Shown: piece by piece, positions 27,653-37,412 of the stretch
How the letters are laid out: every line of letters begins with the position of its first letter
Numbering within the stretch: position 1 is the first letter of the stretch
Source: RCIO01 sp035555795
Lineage (GTDB): Bacteria; Pseudomonadota; Alphaproteobacteria; Rhizobiales; Rhizobiaceae
DNA: 64,000 nucleotides
NCBI GenBank assembly: GCA_035555795.1
Contig: DATMGE010000066.1
Location: 1 to 64,000, forward strand
Direction of reading: 5' to 3'
Notes under the pieces: model-generated
Databases searched by the model: none
What the model was told of the DNA's origin: nothing
Seen by the model: the letters and a program-made list of their open reading frames with translations, nothing else
Made by a program: the position numbers and the translations under genes

Positions 27653-28906
27653 TCAGTCCGGCCGATCGGCAATCAAATCCGCGGCGCGTGCAAGCAGCGC
27701 GTCGCGGCCGGTCTGAAAGCCGCTGTCGATCCACTCCGATTCCAGCTCGCGCAGCAGGTCGCCCATGCGCCTTCCGGGCGTGACGCCCAGCGCGGCGAGA
27801 TCGTCGCCACGGGCCGGAAAGGTCGGGCGTTCCCACACCGCAGCCAGCTTGTGCTGGCGCAGATAGGCCCCCGCCTCGGCCAGCTTGCCGCTCCCCCGCG
27901 CCGCAGCCAGCGCAAGCGCCAGCCGGTCGCGAACGCCCTGCACGTCGCCGCGATAGAGCATCTTGGAAAGCGCCAGGTCGCCCATATCGGCGCGTGCCGG
28001 TTCGGCCATCGCCCAGGCGACCAGCCGGTCGTTTTCCGCCCGCGACAGGCGCAGCCGCTTGGAGAGCGCCTCCATGCGCGCCGGATCGGGCGGCAGCACC
28101 GCCATCAGCCGCAGAAGCGCGTCGGGCGTCCAGCCGAGTGCGACTTCCGTCTCGATGAGAGGGGCAAGCGCATCGATGCCCCATTTCTCCGTTTCCGGCA
28201 GGATGGCGGTGAGCACGCCGGTCTGGCGCATCCACAGAATCGCACGTGACGGATCGGGCGCGGAAAACAGCTTGCGCAGCTCGGACCAGACGCGCTCGGC
28301 GGAAAGCCGCGCAAGCCCGTCCTTCAATCGCGCACAGGCCTTCAGCCCCTCCGCATCCGGGCGGCCCGCGCCGTACCAGGCGAAGAAGCGGAAGAAGCGC
28401 AGGATGCGTAGATAGTCCTCGCGTATGCGGTCTTCCGCCTTGCCGATGAAGCGCAGCGTGCGGCTCTCCACATCGGCGAGCCCGCCGATAGGGTCGAAGA
28501 CCGTGCCGTCCGCATCGGCATAGAGCGCGTTGATGGTGAAGTCGCGCCGCTCGGCGTCGCGCTTCCAGTCGCGGCCGAAGACGACGCGGGCATGCCGCCC
28601 ATCGGTTTCGACATCGTCGCGCAATGTCGTCACCTCATAGGGCCTGCCGCCGGCGATCACCGTGACGGTGCCGTGGTCGATCCCGGTCGGAACTGCGCGG
28701 AAGCCTGCCCTTTGGACCCTCGCGACGGTCTCGGCCGGCAGGTTCGTCGTGGCGATGTCCACATCGCTTCCCGGCGCACCCAGCAGGGCGTTGCGTACCG
28801 CGCCGCCGGCGATGCGCGCTTCCTCGCCATCCGCGCCGAGCACCGCCAGCACAGCCTGCAAGTCCGGCTCGTCAAGCCACGGGGCGCGGCCCGCAATGCT
28901 GGTCAT
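27653..28906 (-). CDS. cca: CCA tRNA nucleotidyltransferase / polyA polymerase family
   Basis: The 417-residue class II nucleotidyltransferase has the head motif RIAGGAVRNALLG with catalytic Asp48 and Asp50 in SDVDIATT. Others are RRDFTINALY, the neck IREDYLRILRFFRF and a helical tail. Members add CCA to tRNA 3' ends or act as poly(A) polymerases; in alphaproteobacteria this form is normally the CCA enzyme. The start at 28906 overlaps the nudL stop by 4 nt (ATGA), indicating an operon. Confidence 0.92.
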   Translation of the reverse strand: MTSIAGRAPWLDEPDLQAVLAVLGADGEEARIAGGAVRNALLGAPGSDVDIATTNLPAETVARVQRAGFRAVPTGIDHGTVTVIAGGRPYEVTTLRDDVETDGRHARVVFGRDWKRDAERRDFTINALYADADGTVFDPIGGLADVESRTLRFIGKAEDRIREDYLRILRFFRFFAWYGAGRPDAEGLKACARLKDGLARLSAERVWSELRKLFSAPDPSRAILWMRQTGVLTAILPETEKWGIDALAPLIETEVALGWTPDALLRLMAVLPPDPARMEALSKRLRLSRAENDRLVAWAMAEPARADMGDLALSKMLYRGDVQGVRDRLALALAAARGSGKLAEAGAYLRQHKLAAVWERPTFPARGDDLAALGVTPGRRMGDLLRELESEWIDSGFQTGRDALLARAADLIADRPD

Positions 28907-29544
28907 GTGTAGAGCCGGGTATAGAGCGTATGGATGATGCCCGCCGTCACCCCCCATATGTGGCGCTCGCCGAACGGCATCTCGAAATAATGCCGCTCGC
29001 GTTCCTTGAAGATGCGCGTCTTGCGGTGATGATTCGCGGGGTCCATCAGGAAGGACAGCGGCACCTCGAAGGCGGCGTCCACCTCGTCGGGATTGAGCGA
29101 GAGCCGGAATCCCGGCTGGACGATGCCCAGCACCGGCGCGATGCGATAGCCGCTGCCCGCCACATAGTCCGGCATGCGGCCGATCACCTCGATCTCGTGC
29201 GGATCGAGGCCTATTTCCTCCTGCGTCTCGCGCAGCGCGGCGAATTCCGGCGAGGGATCGGTCGCGTCGATGCGCCCACCCGGAAATGCCACCTGCCCCG
29301 AATGGGTGCGCAATCTGGTGCAACGCTGGGTGAGGATGATGCTCGCTTCCGGGCCGTGGTCCACCACCGCGATCATCACCGCCGCATCGCGCAGCGGGCC
29401 GGTGATGAAATCGTCGAACATTGTGGGGTTGAGGACGTGGTCGCCGATCTGGTCGCCATCGAAGGGACCGGTCTCACGCTCTGCGCGGCGGCGGAAATCC
29501 TGCGCCGTAAACGTCGCGCCCTTCAGATCGGCCTCCATGCTCAT
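28903..29544 (-). CDS. nudL: NUDIX hydrolase, CoA pyrophosphatase type
   Basis: This 213-residue NUDIX enzyme has the CoA-pyrophosphatase (UPF0035) signature: LTQRCTRLRTHSGQVAFPGG followed by an extended Nudix box with RETQEEIGL (about residues 89-113). Such enzymes cleave CoA to 3',5'-ADP and 4'-phosphopantetheine. It is coupled by overlaps to the DUF1285 gene upstream and the cca gene downstream. Confidence 0.88.
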   Translation of the reverse strand: MSMEADLKGATFTAQDFRRRAERETGPFDGDQIGDHVLNPTMFDDFITGPLRDAAVMIAVVDHGPEASIILTQRCTRLRTHSGQVAFPGGRIDATDPSPEFAALRETQEEIGLDPHEIEVIGRMPDYVAGSGYRIAPVLGIVQPGFRLSLNPDEVDAAFEVPLSFLMDPANHHRKTRIFKERERHYFEMPFGERHIWGVTAGIIHTLYTRLYT

Positions 29545-30209
29545 GCACTTTTCCTCTTCAGTTCCGCGACCGGCATGATCGGGAATATCATGCCATTGGA
29601 ACGCACGGCGAAAACGTCGCGTCCATCCACCGTCAATTCCTCGCCGATTTCGGCCAGTTCATACATCACCGCTCGTGACACCAGCGCTTCCAGCCGCCCG
29701 CGCACGAGGAGATAGGGCTTCAGCCCGCCCGTCTCGTCCTCATTCACGAAGCGCAGCTTGTGGTCGGGTCCCGCCTCCACCACGTTGCCGACATTGGTGC
29801 GGAAGGTCAGCACCTGCGCGTCGCCTTCGCCGGCGACATTCATCTCCACGGCAAGGAATGGCGCATCCTCGACGCGGATGCCGACTTTCTCCACCGGCGT
29901 GACGAGATAGGTGCGGCCGTCCTCGTCCTTGCGCAGAACGGAGGAAAAGAGCTGGACCAGCGCCATCCGCCCGATCGGCGTGCCGAGATAATACCAGGTT
30001 CCGTCGGCGCGGATCTCCATGTCGAGATCGCCGCAGAAGGGCGGGTTCCAGCGTTCGACGGGCGCGGCGCCCTTGCCGGCGCGGGCCGCGCGGCCTATCA
30101 GCGCCTGCAATCCGGCGGCGTCGCGCACCGCCGAAAATCCATGCGCCGGCGATTGTTCCTGATCGGGCATCGTCACGAAATAGTCACTGTTGGCGCGCTT
30201 GTCAGCCAT
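29541..30209 (-). CDS. DUF1285 domain protein
   Basis: The 222-residue protein contains the DUF1285 core: RWNPPFCGDLDMEIRADGTWYYLGTPIGR and FSSVLRKDEDGRTYLVTP, then EMNVAGEGDAQVLTFRTNVG. Function is unknown. The start at 30209 is uncertain; ATG 30170 would remove 13 residues and neither has a strong ribosome binding site. It is first of the DUF1285-nudL-cca operon and diverges from the MoxR gene by only 29 bp. Confidence 0.88.
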   Translation of the reverse strand: MADKRANSDYFVTMPDQEQSPAHGFSAVRDAAGLQALIGRAARAGKGAAPVERWNPPFCGDLDMEIRADGTWYYLGTPIGRMALVQLFSSVLRKDEDGRTYLVTPVEKVGIRVEDAPFLAVEMNVAGEGDAQVLTFRTNVGNVVEAGPDHKLRFVNEDETGGLKPYLLVRGRLEALVSRAVMYELAEIGEELTVDGRDVFAVRSNGMIFPIMPVAELKRKSA

Positions 30210-30238
30210 GCCCCGTGATTTAAGTTTGATGGGCAGGC

Positions 30239-31336
30239 ATGGCAATGCCAGCCTCTGAGTCGCGGCCTTCCGGTGTCCTGCCGGCGGCGGAGCGCGCCGC
30301 ACCTCTCGATGAAGGGACCGACGCCCAAATGAGCGCAATCATCAAGGACCTGGCACTGAACGAGGCCGACATGATCGCCGAGGCCGAGCGCGCGCTTGCC
30401 GATATCGGCAGGGTGCGAGAGGGCGTCGGCCGCGTGATCTTCGGCCAGCATGCGGTGGTGGAGCAAACTCTGGTGGCGGTGCTGGCTGGCGGCCACGCGC
30501 TGCTGGTCGGCGTGCCGGGTCTTGCCAAGACCAAGCTGGTGGAGACGCTGGGCACCGTGCTCGGGCTCGATTCCAGCCGCATCCAGTTCACGCCGGACCT
30601 GATGCCCTCCGACATCCTCGGCTCCGAGGTGATGGAGCAGGACGAGAAGGGCCGCCGCTCCTTCCGTTTCATTCCGGGCCCCATCTTCGCGCAACTGCTG
30701 ATGGCCGACGAGATCAACCGCGCCAGCCCGCGCACGCAGTCGGCGCTCTTGCAGTCCATGCAGGAATATCATGTCACCGTGGCCGGCCACCGGCACGACC
30801 TGCCCTCGCCCTTCCATGTGCTGGCGACGCAGAACCCGCTGGAGCAGGAAGGCACCTATCCGCTGCCGGAAGCGCAGCTCGACCGCTTCCTCATGCAGGT
30901 GGACATTTCCTATCCCGATCTCGATGCCGAACGCCGTATCCTGATCGAGACGACGGGCATGCAGGATGCGCGGGCGCAGAACGTGCTGAGCGCGCAGCGC
31001 CTCAAGGAAATCCAGCAGTTGATCCGCCGCATGCCTGTGCCCGAGACCGTGGTGGACGCGATCCTCGATCTGGTGCGCTCGGCGCGCCCCGGCCAGGGCA
31101 ATGCCGAGACCGACAGGCATGTCGCCTGGGGCCCCGGCCCCCGCGCCAGCCAGGCGCTCACGCTGTGCGCCCGCGCCCGCGCGCTTTATGACGGGCGGCT
31201 GGCGCCCTCGGTGGACGATGTCCACGCGCTGGCCGAACCGGTGCTCCAGCACCGCATGGCGCTGACCTTTGCCGCGCGCGCCGAAGGCATGAACGTGCGC
31301 GACGTGATCGCCCGGCTGGTGAAGGCGCAGGGCTAG
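30239..31336 (+). CDS. MoxR family AAA+ ATPase
   Basis: The 365-residue ATPase has Walker A GVPGLAKTKL at 91-100, Walker B LLMADEINRASP at 153-164 and a sensor-1 region LATQNPLEQEGTYPLPEAQLDRF. MoxR ATPases act with VWA or DUF58 proteins as chaperones for metal insertion or stress tolerance. It is the first gene of a four-gene block with a DUF58 protein and two large membrane proteins. Confidence 0.93.
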   Translation: MAMPASESRPSGVLPAAERAAPLDEGTDAQMSAIIKDLALNEADMIAEAERALADIGRVREGVGRVIFGQHAVVEQTLVAVLAGGHALLVGVPGLAKTKLVETLGTVLGLDSSRIQFTPDLMPSDILGSEVMEQDEKGRRSFRFIPGPIFAQLLMADEINRASPRTQSALLQSMQEYHVTVAGHRHDLPSPFHVLATQNPLEQEGTYPLPEAQLDRFLMQVDISYPDLDAERRILIETTGMQDARAQNVLSAQRLKEIQQLIRRMPVPETVVDAILDLVRSARPGQGNAETDRHVAWGPGPRASQALTLCARARALYDGRLAPSVDDVHALAEPVLQHRMALTFAARAEGMNVRDVIARLVKAQG

Positions 31337-31384
31337 AGCATGATCCCGAAAAGTGGGAACCGGTTTTCGGAGGAGATCATGCTC
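31336..31384. repeat. Palindromic intergenic repeat after the MoxR gene
   Basis: GAGCATGATC (31336-31345) pairs perfectly with GATCATGCTC (31375-31384), and inner arms CCGAAAA and TTTTCGG pair as well. This is a common rhizobial/mesorhizobial palindrome that often occurs between genes. It lies inside the MoxR operon, so a role in transcript processing or attenuation is possible. Confidence 0.75.
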
Positions 31385-31438
31385 AAACAAGGAGATGGAA
31401 GGGCGATGACGATTCAACGAGAGGGCATCGTGGTATAG

Positions 31439-32356
31439 ATGGCAGCGGTCGGCGAGGTCACCGCTCCGGCTTCGACTCGCGACGCGCTGGCGCGCGCGCG
31501 GCGGCGTGCCTCGCTCGTGCCCGACCTTCTGGTGGAATCGCGGCGTATCGCCAACACGGTGATTTCCGGCTGGCACGGCCGCCGGCGGCGCGGCATCGGC
31601 GAAAATTTCTGGCAGTTCCGCCCCTATGTGGAAGGCGAGAGCCTGTCGCGGATCGACTGGCGCCGTTCTGCGCGCGACGACCACACCTATGTCCGCGACC
31701 GCGAATGGGAGGCCGCCCATACGGTCTGGCTGTGGGCCGACCCCTCGCCCTCGATGCTCTATAAATCCACGACCGCAACCGTCTCGAAGGAGTCGCGCGC
31801 GCTGGTGCTGATGCTGGCGCTGGCCGACCTGCTGTCGCGCGGCGGCGAGCGCATCGCCTGGCCGGGCCTCACCGATCCGTTCACGGCGCGCGACGGCGCC
31901 GAAAGGCTGGCGGCGCGCCTCGCCCACGCCACCGACCTGCCGCAGCGGCCCGACCTTCTGCCTGTCCGCCGCTTCTCGGACATCATCATCGCCAGCGATT
32001 TCCTCGATCCCGTCGCCGAAACGCAGGCCTGGCTCGATCCACTCACGCGGCGCGGCGTGCGCGCGCATCTGATCGAGATCGCCGACCCCGCAGAGGAGAG
32101 CTTTCCCTATGCCGGCCGCACCGAGTTCCGCGACCCGGAGACGGGCGAGAAGCTGACAGCGGGCCGCGCCGAAATGTTCAGCGACGACTACCGCCGCCTC
32201 TACATCGCCCGCCGCGACGAGCTTTCTGCCTGGTGCAAGCGCATGGGCTGGAGCTACACGGTCAACCATACCGACCGCCTCGCCTCCGAAGCGCTGGTGC
32301 GCATACATCTGTCCATGTCCGACGCCGGCCACAGCTTTGCGGGGCATGCCGCATGA
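31439..32356 (+). CDS. DUF58 domain protein
   Basis: The 305-residue protein has the DUF58 core FRPYVEGESLSRIDWRRSAR, followed by HTYVRDREWEAAHTVWLWADPS and a VWA-like second half. DUF58 proteins are typical partners of MoxR ATPases. The stop overlaps the next start by 4 nt. Confidence 0.92.
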   Translation: MAAVGEVTAPASTRDALARARRRASLVPDLLVESRRIANTVISGWHGRRRRGIGENFWQFRPYVEGESLSRIDWRRSARDDHTYVRDREWEAAHTVWLWADPSPSMLYKSTTATVSKESRALVLMLALADLLSRGGERIAWPGLTDPFTARDGAERLAARLAHATDLPQRPDLLPVRRFSDIIIASDFLDPVAETQAWLDPLTRRGVRAHLIEIADPAEESFPYAGRTEFRDPETGEKLTAGRAEMFSDDYRRLYIARRDELSAWCKRMGWSYTVNHTDRLASEALVRIHLSMSDAGHSFAGHAA

Positions 32357-35160
32357 GCTGGCTGCCGCTTTCCTTCGGGCTCCCAGCCGTTCTGGTCGGT
32401 CTTCTGGCGCTTCCCGTCATCTGGTGGCTGCTGCGGCTCACGCCGCCCAAGCCGAAGTCGGAAGTGTTTCCGCCGCTGCGTATCCTCGCAAACGTGCTGA
32501 AGCGTGAAGAAACACCGCATCAGAGCCCATGGTGGCTGACCCTGCTGCGCCTGTTGATGGCGGGCCTCATCATCCTCGCTTTGGCCGAACCTGTCTTCAA
32601 TCCGCGCGAACGGATGCCGGCTGGCGGCGCAGGCGTTGCGCTGGTGATCGACAATGGCTGGGCGAGCGCTCCCGACTGGGAGCGCCGAGTGGCGACCGCC
32701 GAGCGCCTGATATCCGATGCCAGCGACAGCGGCATGCCGGTGATCCTCGCTTTCACCGCCGACGCCGCCAATGCCGAGATCGGCCCCTTCGACGCGGCCG
32801 CCGCGCGGGACCGGCTGAACGCCGCCGCGCCACGCCCTGTCCCGGTGGACCGCCCGACGATCTATGGCCGCGTCTCTGCTGCGCTCGATGCGCTTCCGGG
32901 CGCGCGTGTCGCTGTCCTGTCCGACGGGCTGGAGCAACCGGGCGACGAACAGGCCTTCGGCACGCTGCTGGGCAATGGCGCGTCCGGCCTGACATGGATC
33001 GCGCCGGAACAGCTCGACATGATCGGCCTGACCGCAACCGATAACCGCGCCGACACCTTTGCGCTCACCGCCATCCGTGCGCCCGGCGACCCCGCGCCAC
33101 GGCAGTTCACCGCCGGCGCGTTCGATGAGCGCGGCCGCCGCATCGCCGATGCGACGCTGGCCTTCGCGACCGGCGAGACGGTGGCGACAGGCGAGATGCG
33201 CGTGCCGTTCGAGCTGCGCAACGATTTCCAGTTGGTGGCGATCGACGGCCAGCCACAAGCCGCAGCCGCGCGCGTGCTGGACGAGAATTCGCGCCGCCGC
33301 CGCGTCGGGCTGATCTCGCAGGCGGAAGCCGACCAGGCGCAGCCGCTCCTGTCGCCGCTCTATTACATCCGCCGCGCCATGGAGCCCTTCGCCGACCTGA
33401 TCGAGCCACGCAGCTCCGATCTCGCCGAGGCGATCCCGCAAATCATCGAGCAGAAGCCGGCGATGATCGTGATGGCCGATGTCGGCACCATTCCCGACGA
33501 AGCCCGCGCCGAATTGCTGGAATGGGTGGAAGCAGGCGGCACGCTGGTGCGCTTCGCCGGTTCGCGCCTTGCTTCTTCTGAGAACGATCCGGACCTTTTG
33601 CCCGTGCGGCTGCGGCTGGGCGAGCGCACGCTGGGCGGCACGCTCTCATGGACCGAGCCGCAGGTGGTGAGCGAGTTTCCCCCGACCGGCCCCTTCGCCG
33701 ACCTGCCGCCGCCCTCCGAGGTGACCGTGAGCCGGCAGGTGCTGGCCGAACCCACCGCCGATCTGGTCGACCACACCTGGGCCACGCTGGCCGACGGGAC
33801 GCCGCTGGTTACCGGCGCAAGGCGCGGCGAAGGAACGGTGGCGCTGTTCCACATCACGCCCGAGGCGACATGGTCGAACCTGCCGATATCCGGCACCTTC
33901 GTGGAAATGCTGCGGCGTGTCGTGCAGCTGTCGCGCAATCAGGGCGCGATCGAAGCCTCGGCCAACGGCGCGGCGGCCAGCCTGCCGCCCTATCGCATGA
34001 TCGCGGCGGACGCGCAGCTCGTGCCCCCGCCGCCGGATGCGAGGCCGCTGGCGGCAACCGACCGCGCGGTGACGCTGGAAAATCCCCCCGGCCTCTACGG
34101 CACCGAGGAAGGCGTTGTGGCGCATAACCTGCTTGCCGCCGATGCGGCCTTCGCCCCGATAGCGCAGCCGGACACCACGCTGCCCGTCACCAATGCCGCC
34201 TATGCCTTCGACGAATCGCGCGACCTGCGCGGCCCGCTCTTTGCCGGCGCGCTGCTTCTCCTGCTGCTCGACACGCTGGCGGTGATGTGGATGGGCGGCA
34301 TGTTCGCGCGGCGGCGACGCGCAGCCGCCACCGGCGCGATGGCGCTGCTCGCCGCCGGCCTGCTGCTTCACCCCGCAGGCGAAGCACGCGCACAGGATAT
34401 AAAGCCCGACGACGCGGCTGCTGTCGCCGCCATCAGCGAAACCCGCATCGCCTATGTCGTCACCGGCGATTCATCGATCGACGCCATCAGCCGCGCCGGC
34501 CTTGAGGGCCTCAGCCGCTATCTGGCCGAGAAGACCGCGCTCGAACCCGGCAATCCCGCCGGCGTTGACATCGCCACCGACGAACTCGCCTTCTATCCGC
34601 TCATCTACTGGCCGATCGACCCCAATGCGCCGATGCCCGACCAGGCCGCCGTGGCGCGCATCGACGCCTATATGCGGCAGGGCGGCACGGTTCTGTTCGA
34701 CACCCGCGACCAGTATTCCACCGGCATCGACGCCAATTCGACCAGCCCTTCCACGCAGCGCCTGCGCGACATCCTTGCCTCGCTCAACGTGCCGCCGCTC
34801 GAGCCGGTGCCGCCGGACCATGTGCTGACCAAGACCTTCTTCATCATGTCGGAATTTCCGGGTCGCTTCACCGGCAGCCCGCTCTGGGTGGAAGCCTCGC
34901 TCGACGCCTCCAACAGCGACAACCGCCCGGTCCGCACCGGCGACGGCGTGTCGCCGATCATGATCACCGCCAATGACCTGGCGGGCGCCTGGGCGGTGGA
35001 CCGCAACGGCCAGCCCATGCTGCCCACCGTGCCCAACGATCCGCTGCAGCGGCTCTGGGCGATGCGCGGCGGCGTCAACATCGTCATGTACATGCTGACC
35101 GGCAATTACAAATCCGATCAGGTCCATGTGCCGGTGCTGCTCGAAAGGCTGGGACAATGA
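32353..35160 (+). CDS. BatA-N/DUF4159 membrane protein
   Basis: The 935-residue protein starts with a BatA-like two-helix anchor (LPAVLVGLLALPVIWWLLRL; LLRLLMAGLIILALAEPVF), followed by a long periplasmic-type region with a VWA-like segment. A further helix near residue 640 precedes a DUF4159 domain (FYPLIYWPIDPNAPMPDQAA, YMRQGGTVLFDTRDQ). DUF4159 resembles ThuA/GATase-fold proteins. Together with MoxR and DUF58 it fits the Bat-type envelope stress block. Function is unknown. Confidence 0.88.
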   Translation: MSWLPLSFGLPAVLVGLLALPVIWWLLRLTPPKPKSEVFPPLRILANVLKREETPHQSPWWLTLLRLLMAGLIILALAEPVFNPRERMPAGGAGVALVIDNGWASAPDWERRVATAERLISDASDSGMPVILAFTADAANAEIGPFDAAAARDRLNAAAPRPVPVDRPTIYGRVSAALDALPGARVAVLSDGLEQPGDEQAFGTLLGNGASGLTWIAPEQLDMIGLTATDNRADTFALTAIRAPGDPAPRQFTAGAFDERGRRIADATLAFATGETVATGEMRVPFELRNDFQLVAIDGQPQAAAARVLDENSRRRRVGLISQAEADQAQPLLSPLYYIRRAMEPFADLIEPRSSDLAEAIPQIIEQKPAMIVMADVGTIPDEARAELLEWVEAGGTLVRFAGSRLASSENDPDLLPVRLRLGERTLGGTLSWTEPQVVSEFPPTGPFADLPPPSEVTVSRQVLAEPTADLVDHTWATLADGTPLVTGARRGEGTVALFHITPEATWSNLPISGTFVEMLRRVVQLSRNQGAIEASANGAAASLPPYRMIAADAQLVPPPPDARPLAATDRAVTLENPPGLYGTEEGVVAHNLLAADAAFAPIAQPDTTLPVTNAAYAFDESRDLRGPLFAGALLLLLLDTLAVMWMGGMFARRRRAAATGAMALLAAGLLLHPAGEARAQDIKPDDAAAVAAISETRIAYVVTGDSSIDAISRAGLEGLSRYLAEKTALEPGNPAGVDIATDELAFYPLIYWPIDPNAPMPDQAAVARIDAYMRQGGTVLFDTRDQYSTGIDANSTSPSTQRLRDILASLNVPPLEPVPPDHVLTKTFFIMSEFPGRFTGSPLWVEASLDASNSDNRPVRTGDGVSPIMITANDLAGAWAVDRNGQPMLPTVPNDPLQRLWAMRGGVNIVMYMLTGNYKSDQVHVPVLLERLGQ

Positions 35161-37223
35161 ATTTCTCCCTCGCCTTCGAGCCTTTGCTGCCATGGATATG
35201 GGTCGCCGCCATCGTCGTGCCGCTGGCGCTGCTGGCCATCGCCAGCCTTGCCTTCGGCATGCGCGGCGCGCTGCTGCGGCTGGCCGCTCTTGCCGCGCTG
35301 GCATTGGCGCTGGCCAACCCCGTTCTGCTGGACGAGCAGCGCGAGCAGTTGAAGAGCGTGGTGGCCGTTGTGGTGGACCGCAGCCAGAGCCAGGACATCG
35401 GCGACCGCACGCCCACGACCGACGCCGCACTTGCCGAGGTTCAGGCCCGGCTTGCCCGCTTCGACCAGTTCGAGGTGCGCGTGGTCGAGACCGGCCGCGC
35501 CGACGCTGCCGAGGAACGCACGCAGACGCGGCTCTTCGGCGCGCTCGACAGCGCCTTCCGCGACGTGCCGCCCTCGCGCGTGGCCGGCGCGATCATGATT
35601 ACCGACGGGCAGGTGCACGACATTCCCGAGGCCGGAACGCTTGCCGCACCGCTTCACGCCCTTGTCACCGGCGACGAAAACGAACGCGACCGGCGCATCC
35701 GCTTCGAGAAGGCGCCGCGCTTCGGCATTGTCGGCCGCCCGCTGGAAATGAGCTACCGCGTCATCGGCACGCAGGGCGAGACCGGCGAGGTCGATGTGCG
35801 CGTCACGGTCAATGGCGAGCATGTCGTCGTGCGCCGCGCCATCATCGGCGAGGAAATGCCGCTGGAGACGGCCATCCCCAATGCCGGGCGCAACATCATC
35901 GAGCTCTCCATCGCGCCAGTGGAAGGCGAACTGACAGACACCAACAACCGCACCATCGCCATCGTCGACGGCATCCGCGAAAACCTGCGCGTGCTGCTCG
36001 TCTCCGGCGAGCCGCATGCCGGCGAGCGCACCTGGCGCAATCTCTTGAAGTCGGACGCGGCGGTGGACCTCGTGCACTTCACCATTTTGCGGCCGCCGGA
36101 GAAGCAGGACGGCACGCCCATCAACGAATTGTCGCTGATCGCCTTCCCCACGCGCGAGCTGTTCGTGGAGAAGATCGACGATTTCGACTTGATCATCTTC
36201 GACCGCTACCAGCACCGCGACGTGCTGCCGATCCTCTATTACGACTACATCGCCGAATATGTGCAGAAGGGCGGCGCACTGCTCGTCGCCGCCGGGCCGG
36301 AATATGCCACCGAACAGTCGATCGCCCGCACGCCGCTGATGCCGGCGCTGCCGGGCATGCCGACTGGCGACGTGATCGAGGAGGGTTTCTATCCACGCCT
36401 GACCGAGACCGGCCAGCGCCATCCGGTGACGCGCGGGCTGGAAGGCTCGGCGCAGGAGCCGCCCGCCTGGAGCCGCTGGTTCCGGCTGGTCGGCATAAGC
36501 AATGCGGAAGGCGAAGTGGTGATGAAGGGTCCGCAGGACCGGCCGCTGCTGGTGCTCGACCGCAAGGGCGAGGGCCGCGTGGGCATGCTCTTGTCAGATC
36601 AGGGCTGGCTGTGGGCGCGCGGCTTCGAAGGCGGCGGCCCGTATGTCTCGCTCTATCGCCGCATCGCCCACTGGCTGATGAAGGAGCCGGAGTTGGAAGA
36701 GGAGCGCCTGACCGCCGACGGACGTGGCATGGTGCTCGACATCCGCCGCCAGACCATGAGCGACGATCCGGGCAGCGCGCAGGTCATCACCCCGTCGGGG
36801 CAGACGCGCAGCGTTGCCCTGTCACAACAGGAGCCAGGCATCTTCACCGGCAGCATGGAGACCGACGAGATCGGCCTCTATCAGGTAGCGAATGGCGACC
36901 TGACCGCTCTTGCCCATGTCGGGCCCGTCAACGCGCCGGAATTCGCCGACGTGGTGTCGACCACGGAAAAGCTGGCGCCTGTGGCTGAAGCAAGCGGCGG
37001 CAGCGTGCGGCGCATCGAAAGCGGCCTGACCGGGCTCGACCTGCCCGGCATCGTGCCCGTTCGTCCCGCCGCCAACACATCGGGCGGCGACTGGATGGGG
37101 CTGCGCACGACGAATGACAGCGTGCTCACGGCGGTAACCCGCGTGCCGCTCTTCGCCGGCTTCTTCGGTCTCGGCCTGCTGTTGCTGGCGCTCGGATCGA
37201 TGTGGTATCGTGAGGGGCGCTGA
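35157..37223 (+). CDS. Large membrane protein of the MoxR/DUF58 block
   Basis: The 688-residue protein has two N-terminal helices, a VWA-like beginning (VVAVVVDRSQSQDIGDR), a long beta-rich central part, a segment that resembles class I glutamine amidotransferase folds (DFDLIIFDRYQHRDVLPIL, YVQKGGALLVAAGPEY), and a C-terminal helix. The catalytic Cys of amidotransferases is not evident, so it is probably non-catalytic. It overlaps the DUF4159 gene by 4 nt. Confidence 0.86.
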   Translation: MNFSLAFEPLLPWIWVAAIVVPLALLAIASLAFGMRGALLRLAALAALALALANPVLLDEQREQLKSVVAVVVDRSQSQDIGDRTPTTDAALAEVQARLARFDQFEVRVVETGRADAAEERTQTRLFGALDSAFRDVPPSRVAGAIMITDGQVHDIPEAGTLAAPLHALVTGDENERDRRIRFEKAPRFGIVGRPLEMSYRVIGTQGETGEVDVRVTVNGEHVVVRRAIIGEEMPLETAIPNAGRNIIELSIAPVEGELTDTNNRTIAIVDGIRENLRVLLVSGEPHAGERTWRNLLKSDAAVDLVHFTILRPPEKQDGTPINELSLIAFPTRELFVEKIDDFDLIIFDRYQHRDVLPILYYDYIAEYVQKGGALLVAAGPEYATEQSIARTPLMPALPGMPTGDVIEEGFYPRLTETGQRHPVTRGLEGSAQEPPAWSRWFRLVGISNAEGEVVMKGPQDRPLLVLDRKGEGRVGMLLSDQGWLWARGFEGGGPYVSLYRRIAHWLMKEPELEEERLTADGRGMVLDIRRQTMSDDPGSAQVITPSGQTRSVALSQQEPGIFTGSMETDEIGLYQVANGDLTALAHVGPVNAPEFADVVSTTEKLAPVAEASGGSVRRIESGLTGLDLPGIVPVRPAANTSGGDWMGLRTTNDSVLTAVTRVPLFAGFFGLGLLLLALGSMWYREGR

Positions 37224-37242
37224 GCGCGTCACCGATACCGTT

Positions 37243-37390
37243 CGCGCCGCCCCTCATCCGGCTGTCGCCACCTTCTCCTCATGAACGGGGAGAAGGGGCT
37301 TAATCGCCGGCAAAGCGGGCTGCGGGGAATGCGGCCGGCTTTCTTTCCCCGTTTACGGGGAGAAGTGCCCGGCAGGGCGATGAGGGCAGC
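37243..37390. repeat. RIME-like mosaic repeat, copy 1
   Basis: The outer arms CCCTCAT (37251-37257) and ATGAGGG (37380-37386) enclose two inner hairpins: one with TTCTCC...GGGGAGAA around 37273-37295, one with CCCCGTTTACGGGG near 37347-37360. This is the pattern of rhizobial intergenic mosaic elements (RIME type). An inverted copy lies at 41704-41875. Confidence 0.75.
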
Positions 37391-37412
37391 GCGACGGCTG
37401 AAGTGCGAAACC

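Noticed and set aside
30173..32347. A 724-codon minus-strand frame over the MoxR and DUF58 genes.
   Set aside because: It is a shadow of two convincing plus-strand genes and spans an intergenic palindrome.
30239..37223. MoxR block as an anti-phage system.
   Set aside because: MoxR-VWA sets occur in some defence systems, but this order with DUF58, BatA-N and DUF4159 is the housekeeping alphaproteobacterial form and no nuclease or toxin is present.
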